Part shown: positions 5,622 to 9,043 of the stretch, in pieces
How the letters are laid out: each line of letters starts with the position of its first letter
How positions within the stretch are numbered: the stretch's first letter is position 1
DNA from: CAYRVF01 sp964427535
GTDB taxonomy: Bacteria > Chloroflexota > Ktedonobacteria > Ktedonobacterales > JADMIN01
DNA length: 9,043 nt
NCBI GenBank assembly: GCA_964427535.1
Contig: CAYRVF010000165.1
Coordinates: 1-9,043 of the forward strand
Direction: 5' to 3'
Notes under the pieces: generated by a model
Told to the model about the DNA's origin: nothing
What the model saw: the letters and a program-made list of their open reading frames with translations, nothing else
Databases searched by the model: none
Translations under genes and position numbers: made by a program

Positions 5622-8083
5622 GCGGAGACTTTCTGTTTGCTGAGTAAGGCGACCGGAAAGCGNNNNNNNNNNNNNNNNNNNNNNNNNNNNNNNNNNNNNN
5701 NNNNNNNNNNNNNNNNNNNNNNNNNNNNNNNNNNNNNNNNNNNNNNNNNNNNNNNNNNNNNNTCGGCTCCGCGTCGCCAGATGTCCTCTGGAGAGGCGTC
5801 GCGTAACTCGTCAAGCAACGCGCGGCGCCGATCGTAATCCACGGGACGGCGGTTGTCGGGATCGACGAGGCTGAGGTCCCAGAGCTCCGTGCCCTGATAC
5901 ATGTCCGGAATACCCGGCGAGGTGAGCAAAAGCAGCTTCTGCGCGAGTGAGGTCACTTGCCAGGGAAATTCCAGCGCGGCGACGAGCTGCTCGACCTCGG
6001 CGGTGAACGCAGCATCGGCGAGCGTGCCTTCCACGAAGCCGCGCAGCGCGTCCTCATAGGCCGCATTTTGGTTGGTCCAGGAGGTGAAGACCTTTGCCTC
6101 GCGGGCAGCCTTCAGCATGAACGCCGTGGCGCGTTCAGCGTCCAGCGGCCAAGCGCCGACGAGCGTCTGATAGTAGAGGTATTCGGCGTTGCGGTCGGGA
6201 CAGCCGTTCGTTCGATACCGCTCGTTGTGCTCAGACCAGCGGAGGACAGTCGCGGTCCATTCGCCCGGCATCTCCGAGAGCAGGCTGGTGCGCGCGCGCA
6301 CGTCTTCGCTGCGCTTGGTGTCGTGGGTCGAGGTGGTGAGCATCGCCAGTGGCCACCGAGCCTGCCGCTCGGCATTCGCGGCGTGGAACGCGGTGGGCGA
6401 GACGCCGAACCGCGCCGGATTGCCGCCGACCTCGTTCAGTGAGATCAGCCGGTTGTAGACGTAGAACGCGGTGTCCTCGGCGCCCTTCGCCATGACTGGT
6501 CCGCTGAGCTGCTGGAATCGCATGACCAGCTCAGACTCTAGCGCGCCACGACTGCGAAGGAGCAGGATGTCTTCCAGCGCGGCGAAGAGGTCGGCGTCGA
6601 TGTCTGGCCGCCGCTCTCTGGCGCGGGCAATCGCCTGCTCGGTCTCGGCGACATCCGCCGGATGCAGGTCGCCTTCGGGCGCGCGGATGTAGCTCCGATA
6701 CACCGGGTACGCGGCCAGCACCTCACGCAGCACGTCTTGTAGCTCGTGTCGAGTGTAGTCGCGCATGCGCCAATTGCGCGCGCAGATGTCGAGCCAGAGC
6801 GCAGTCAGGCGGTTGACGTCGCTGCCGAGGCTCTCTCGCAGCACGAGCAGCTTCTTCTCATAGACGAGCGCCTCGTAGTCTGTCGTCTGACCCGTGAAAT
6901 CGGCGTAGAGCTCGGTCATCGCGCGCTCTGAGGCTGGGTCCACGAACAGGCCGCCAACCTGATTTAGGAAGTCGTATCCAGTAGTGCCCGCGATCGGCCA
7001 TGAGTTAGGCAGCGACTCACCGGGCTCCAGAATCTTCTCGACGACGATCCACGCGTCGGATGCGCCCGCACGCAGGCGTTCGAGATAGCTGGCTGGGTCA
7101 CGCAGACCGTCCACGTGATCCACGCGCACGCCGTCGAGGACGCCTTCCGCGAGCCAGCGCAGCACGAGCGAGTGCGTGTCGTCGAAGACGCGCTCGTCCT
7201 CGACCCGCAGACCGACGAGCGTGTTGATGTCGAAGAAGCGGCGGTAGTCCAATTCGCGCTCCGCCGTCCGCCAGAACGTCAGCCGGTAGTTCTGGCGCTC
7301 CAGCAGTTCGTCCAGCGCGCACGCATCGCCGTTGATCTCGCGCAGGACGGCGTCGATCGCCTCGGCGACGTTGGGGTCGCGGGCGCAGAGGTCAGCCACT
7401 TGCTGGCGCAGCACCTCTTTGTCGTTATGCCTGCGCAGCACGCTCTCCGCGTCGGTCGCGGTGGCTGGTGGCAACTGCCCGAATGCACCGGCGAGAAAGG
7501 CCAGCTCGTCGGCGGCGCAGCGCCGGGCCGCGAGCGCCAGCAGATCGTTCAGCGAACGCGGTGCCACGGGCAGCACGTGGTCGAAGTAGTGAACGCTGAA
7601 CGTGCCGCCGACGCGCGCGATCTGCACCTGTCCGTTCTCTAACACGCGCCCGTAGTGCTCGCCGAGAATCGGCATCAATACGCGATTACGCAGCCGGGCT
7701 TCGGGCGGATCCCAGTCGACGTCGAAGTAGCGGGCGTAGCGGCTGGCCTGGCCGTTCTCCAGCACGTCCCACCACCACGCGTTCTCGCGCCCGCCGATCG
7801 CCATGTGATTGGGCACGATATCGAGAATTTGCCCAAGTCCCGCGTCCTTGAGCGCAAGGTGCAGGCGCTGGTGGCCCTCGGCGCCGCCAAGCTCTGGATT
7901 CGCGGCATGGGGATTGACGATATCGTAGCCGTGAGTGCTGCCGGGCGCGGCCTGCAACGACGGCGAGCTATAGAGATGACTGATGCCCAACTCGGCGAGG
8001 TAGCCGGTCAGCGCAGCCACGGCGTCGAACGGAAAGCCCGCGTGCATCTGCACACGATATGTTGCGCGGAGATCAGGGGACAT
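5618..8083 (-). CDS. treY: Malto-oligosyltrehalose synthase, interrupted by an assembly gap
   Basis: TreY isomerises the reducing-end alpha-1,4 linkage of a malto-oligosaccharide to alpha,alpha-1,1, making a trehalosyl end (EC 5.4.99.15). Motifs in order: ATYRVQ (7-12), HGYDIVNP (51-58), DIVPNHMA (88-95), DGVRVDHVDGL with nucleophile D322, VVEKIL with acid/base E349, GTTGYDFLN (366-374), STHDTKRSEDVRAR with D588, and SPGIPDMYQGTELWD followed by DPDNRRPVDY (741-750). The long insertion between the early and middle GH13 motifs is typical of TreY. After residue 773 there are 100 N; the frame then resumes with RFPVALL, a typical TreY ending. The nominal length of 821 residues is therefore an artefact: much of the C-domain is missing. 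The ATG lies inside treX (11-nt overlap), with a weak GGTGGTG upstream. The stop overlaps the treZ start. No frameshift is visible in the sequenced parts. Confidence 0.95.
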   Translation of the reverse strand: MSPDLRATYRVQMHAGFPFDAVAALTGYLAELGISHLYSSPSLQAAPGSTHGYDIVNPHAANPELGGAEGHQRLHLALKDAGLGQILDIVPNHMAIGGRENAWWWDVLENGQASRYARYFDVDWDPPEARLRNRVLMPILGEHYGRVLENGQVQIARVGGTFSVHYFDHVLPVAPRSLNDLLALAARRCAADELAFLAGAFGQLPPATATDAESVLRRHNDKEVLRQQVADLCARDPNVAEAIDAVLREINGDACALDELLERQNYRLTFWRTAERELDYRRFFDINTLVGLRVEDERVFDDTHSLVLRWLAEGVLDGVRVDHVDGLRDPASYLERLRAGASDAWIVVEKILEPGESLPNSWPIAGTTGYDFLNQVGGLFVDPASERAMTELYADFTGQTTDYEALVYEKKLLVLRESLGSDVNRLTALWLDICARNWRMRDYTRHELQDVLREVLAAYPVYRSYIRAPEGDLHPADVAETEQAIARARERRPDIDADLFAALEDILLLRSRGALESELVMRFQQLSGPVMAKGAEDTAFYVYNRLISLNEVGGNPARFGVSPTAFHAANAERQARWPLAMLTTSTHDTKRSEDVRARTSLLSEMPGEWTATVLRWSEHNERYRTNGCPDRNAEYLYYQTLVGAWPLDAERATAFMLKAAREAKVFTSWTNQNAAYEDALRGFVEGTLADAAFTAEVEQLVAALEFPWQVTSLAQKLLLLTSPGIPDMYQGTELWDLSLVDPDNRRPVDYDRRRALLDELRDASPEDIWRRGAXXXXXXXXXXXXXXXXXXXXXXXXXXXXXXXXXXRFPVALLSKQKVSA
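5663..5762. other. Assembly gap of 100 N inside treY
   Basis: A run of exactly 100 N lies in the 3' part of treY. A round 100 is the usual placeholder for a gap of unknown length. Both flanks are treY coding sequence in the same nominal frame, so the two contigs are very likely joined correctly, but the true distance is probably larger. Confidence 0.97.
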
Positions 8084-9043
8084 GACGTAGCACCACCAGT
8101 GACCGGCCGCTCAGCAGATATTCCTCGCCGACCGCGACCTGCGGCTGATCCTCGCGCGGGAGCACTTCCTTGCCGAGAGGCCGTTGCGTGTCCACCATGA
8201 CCTTCCAGCGGCCACTGGCCAGGTTGGCGTCGGGCAGGTGGAACGGCACGTCCTCGGCGGCGGCGTTGAGCAAGATCAGCAGCGTGTCGTCGGTAACAGG
8301 GACGCCGTTCTCGTCCACCTCGCCGAGCGCGTCGCCGCCGATACGCATGCCGAGCGTGCGCATCCAACCCGACTGCCACTCCTCGTCAGACATCTCGCCG
8401 CCATCCGCGCGGAACCACGTCAGGTCTTTCACCTCGGAGCCGCGAATGCGCCGCCCCTGGAAGAACTTACGCCTGCGCAGGCTGGGATGCGCGTTCCGCA
8501 GCGCGATCATCTCACGAGTGAAGGCGAGCAGCGCCTGCTGGTTGTCGTCGAGATTCCAGTTATACCAGCTCGTCTCGTTGTCCTGACAATAGGCGTTGTT
8601 GTTGCCATGTTGCGTGCGGCCGATCTCATCGCCACCACAGATCATCGGCACGCCCTGCGAAAGCAGCAGCATCGCGAGGAAGTTGCGCTTCTGCCGCTCG
8701 CGCAGCGCCTGCACCTCCCGGTCGTCTGTCGGCCCCTCGACGCCGCAGTTCCAAGAGTTGTTGTCGTTGGCGCCGTCGCGGTTTTCCTCGCCGTTGGCCT
8801 CATTGTGCTTCTCGTTGTAGCTCACGAGATCGTGAAGGGTGAAGCCGTCGTGTGCGGTGATGAAATTAACGCTGGCGGTCGGACGGCGACCGTCGTCCTG
8901 ATAGAGGTCGCTGCTGCCCGTCAGCCGCGATGCCAGCTCGGCGACTTGGCTGTCGTCGCCGCGCCAGTACTTCCGGACGCAGTCGCGATACTTGCCGTTC
9001 CACTCGGCCCAGAGCACGGGGAAGTTGCCGACCTGATAGCCGC
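8073..9043 (-). CDS. treX: Glycogen debranching enzyme, C-terminal part only
   Basis: The frame is open through the right edge. It ends at TGA (8073-8075) and gives the last 322 or so residues of a GH13 debranching enzyme of the GlgX/TreX type, which hydrolyses alpha-1,6 branches of glycogen or maltodextrin and so supplies linear chains to TreY. Diagnostic pieces are GYQVGNFPVLWAEWNGKYRD at the edge (the part from 9018 to 9043 continues the same frame), NFITAHDGFTLHDLVSYN with the third catalytic Asp at 8847-8849, KHNEANGEENRDGANDNNSW, and GGDEIGRTQHGNNNAYCQDN. The C-terminal beta domain follows (DTLLILLNAAAEDVPFHLP). The nucleophile and acid/base regions lie outside the window. The GTG at 9015-9017 is an internal valine codon, not the start. 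The gene overlaps treY by 11 nt. The symbol glgX would be equally fair; I use treX because of the treYZ neighbours. Confidence 0.94.
   Translation of the reverse strand, partial: GYQVGNFPVLWAEWNGKYRDCVRKYWRGDDSQVAELASRLTGSSDLYQDDGRRPTASVNFITAHDGFTLHDLVSYNEKHNEANGEENRDGANDNNSWNCGVEGPTDDREVQALRERQKRNFLAMLLLSQGVPMICGGDEIGRTQHGNNNAYCQDNETSWYNWNLDDNQQALLAFTREMIALRNAHPSLRRRKFFQGRRIRGSEVKDLTWFRADGGEMSDEEWQSGWMRTLGMRIGGDALGEVDENGVPVTDDTLLILLNAAAEDVPFHLPDANLASGRWKVMVDTQRPLGKEVLPREDQPQVAVGEEYLLSGRSLVVLRHVP

Noticed and set aside
5505..5837. A plus-strand frame running through the N gap
   Set aside because: It stays open only because N codons cannot be stops; both flanks are treY/treZ coding sequence on the other strand.
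7115..7642. A 175-codon plus-strand open frame opposite treY
   Set aside because: It is entirely antisense to conserved TreY sequence; the hydrophobic/charged pattern is what reverse-complement coding gives. No RBS was noticed.

Overview
This is a GC-rich bacterial window (two 60-base lines counted by hand gave about 60% and 68% GC). It holds two convergent gene groups. Going left to right, the plus strand carries the end of a menaquinone operon, menB (3' end only), menC and menE. After a short non-coding stretch of about 130 bases, the minus strand carries a tightly packed trehalose operon which, in transcription order from the right edge, reads treX/glgX (3' end only), treY, treZ and then a DUF92 membrane protein gene. 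Every stretch of any length is coding. I saw no RNA gene, mobile element or CRISPR array.

The men genes cover three consecutive middle steps of the classical o-succinylbenzoate route. MenC dehydrates SHCHC to o-succinylbenzoate, MenE activates it to its CoA thioester, and MenB closes the ring to 1,4-dihydroxy-2-naphthoyl-CoA. The tre genes make up the starch/glycogen-to-trehalose route. TreX debranches the glucan, TreY turns the reducing-end maltose unit into a trehalosyl unit, and TreZ releases free trehalose. The order treX-treY-treZ matches that known from mycobacteria. The genes overlap by 11 nt (treX/treY) and 4 nt (treY/treZ), which points to one transcript with coupled translation.

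The DUF92 gene is the least understood part. Its plant relative VTE6 is a phytyl-phosphate kinase and the human relative is TMEM19. It lies 56 nt downstream of treZ on the same strand and converges on menE, so it touches both a trehalose operon and an isoprenoid-quinone operon.

The organism makes menaquinone, has a GC-rich genome and uses both GTG and ATG starts. The protein style suggests Chloroflexota (Thermomicrobia-like) or another high-GC menaquinone-using phylum. This is a guess from general resemblance, not a search. The window includes one assembly gap of exactly 100 N (5663-5762) inside treY, so that gene's printed length is not reliable. I do not see a clear novel defence, mobile or RNA system. 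The best leads are the DUF92 context and the treY gap.
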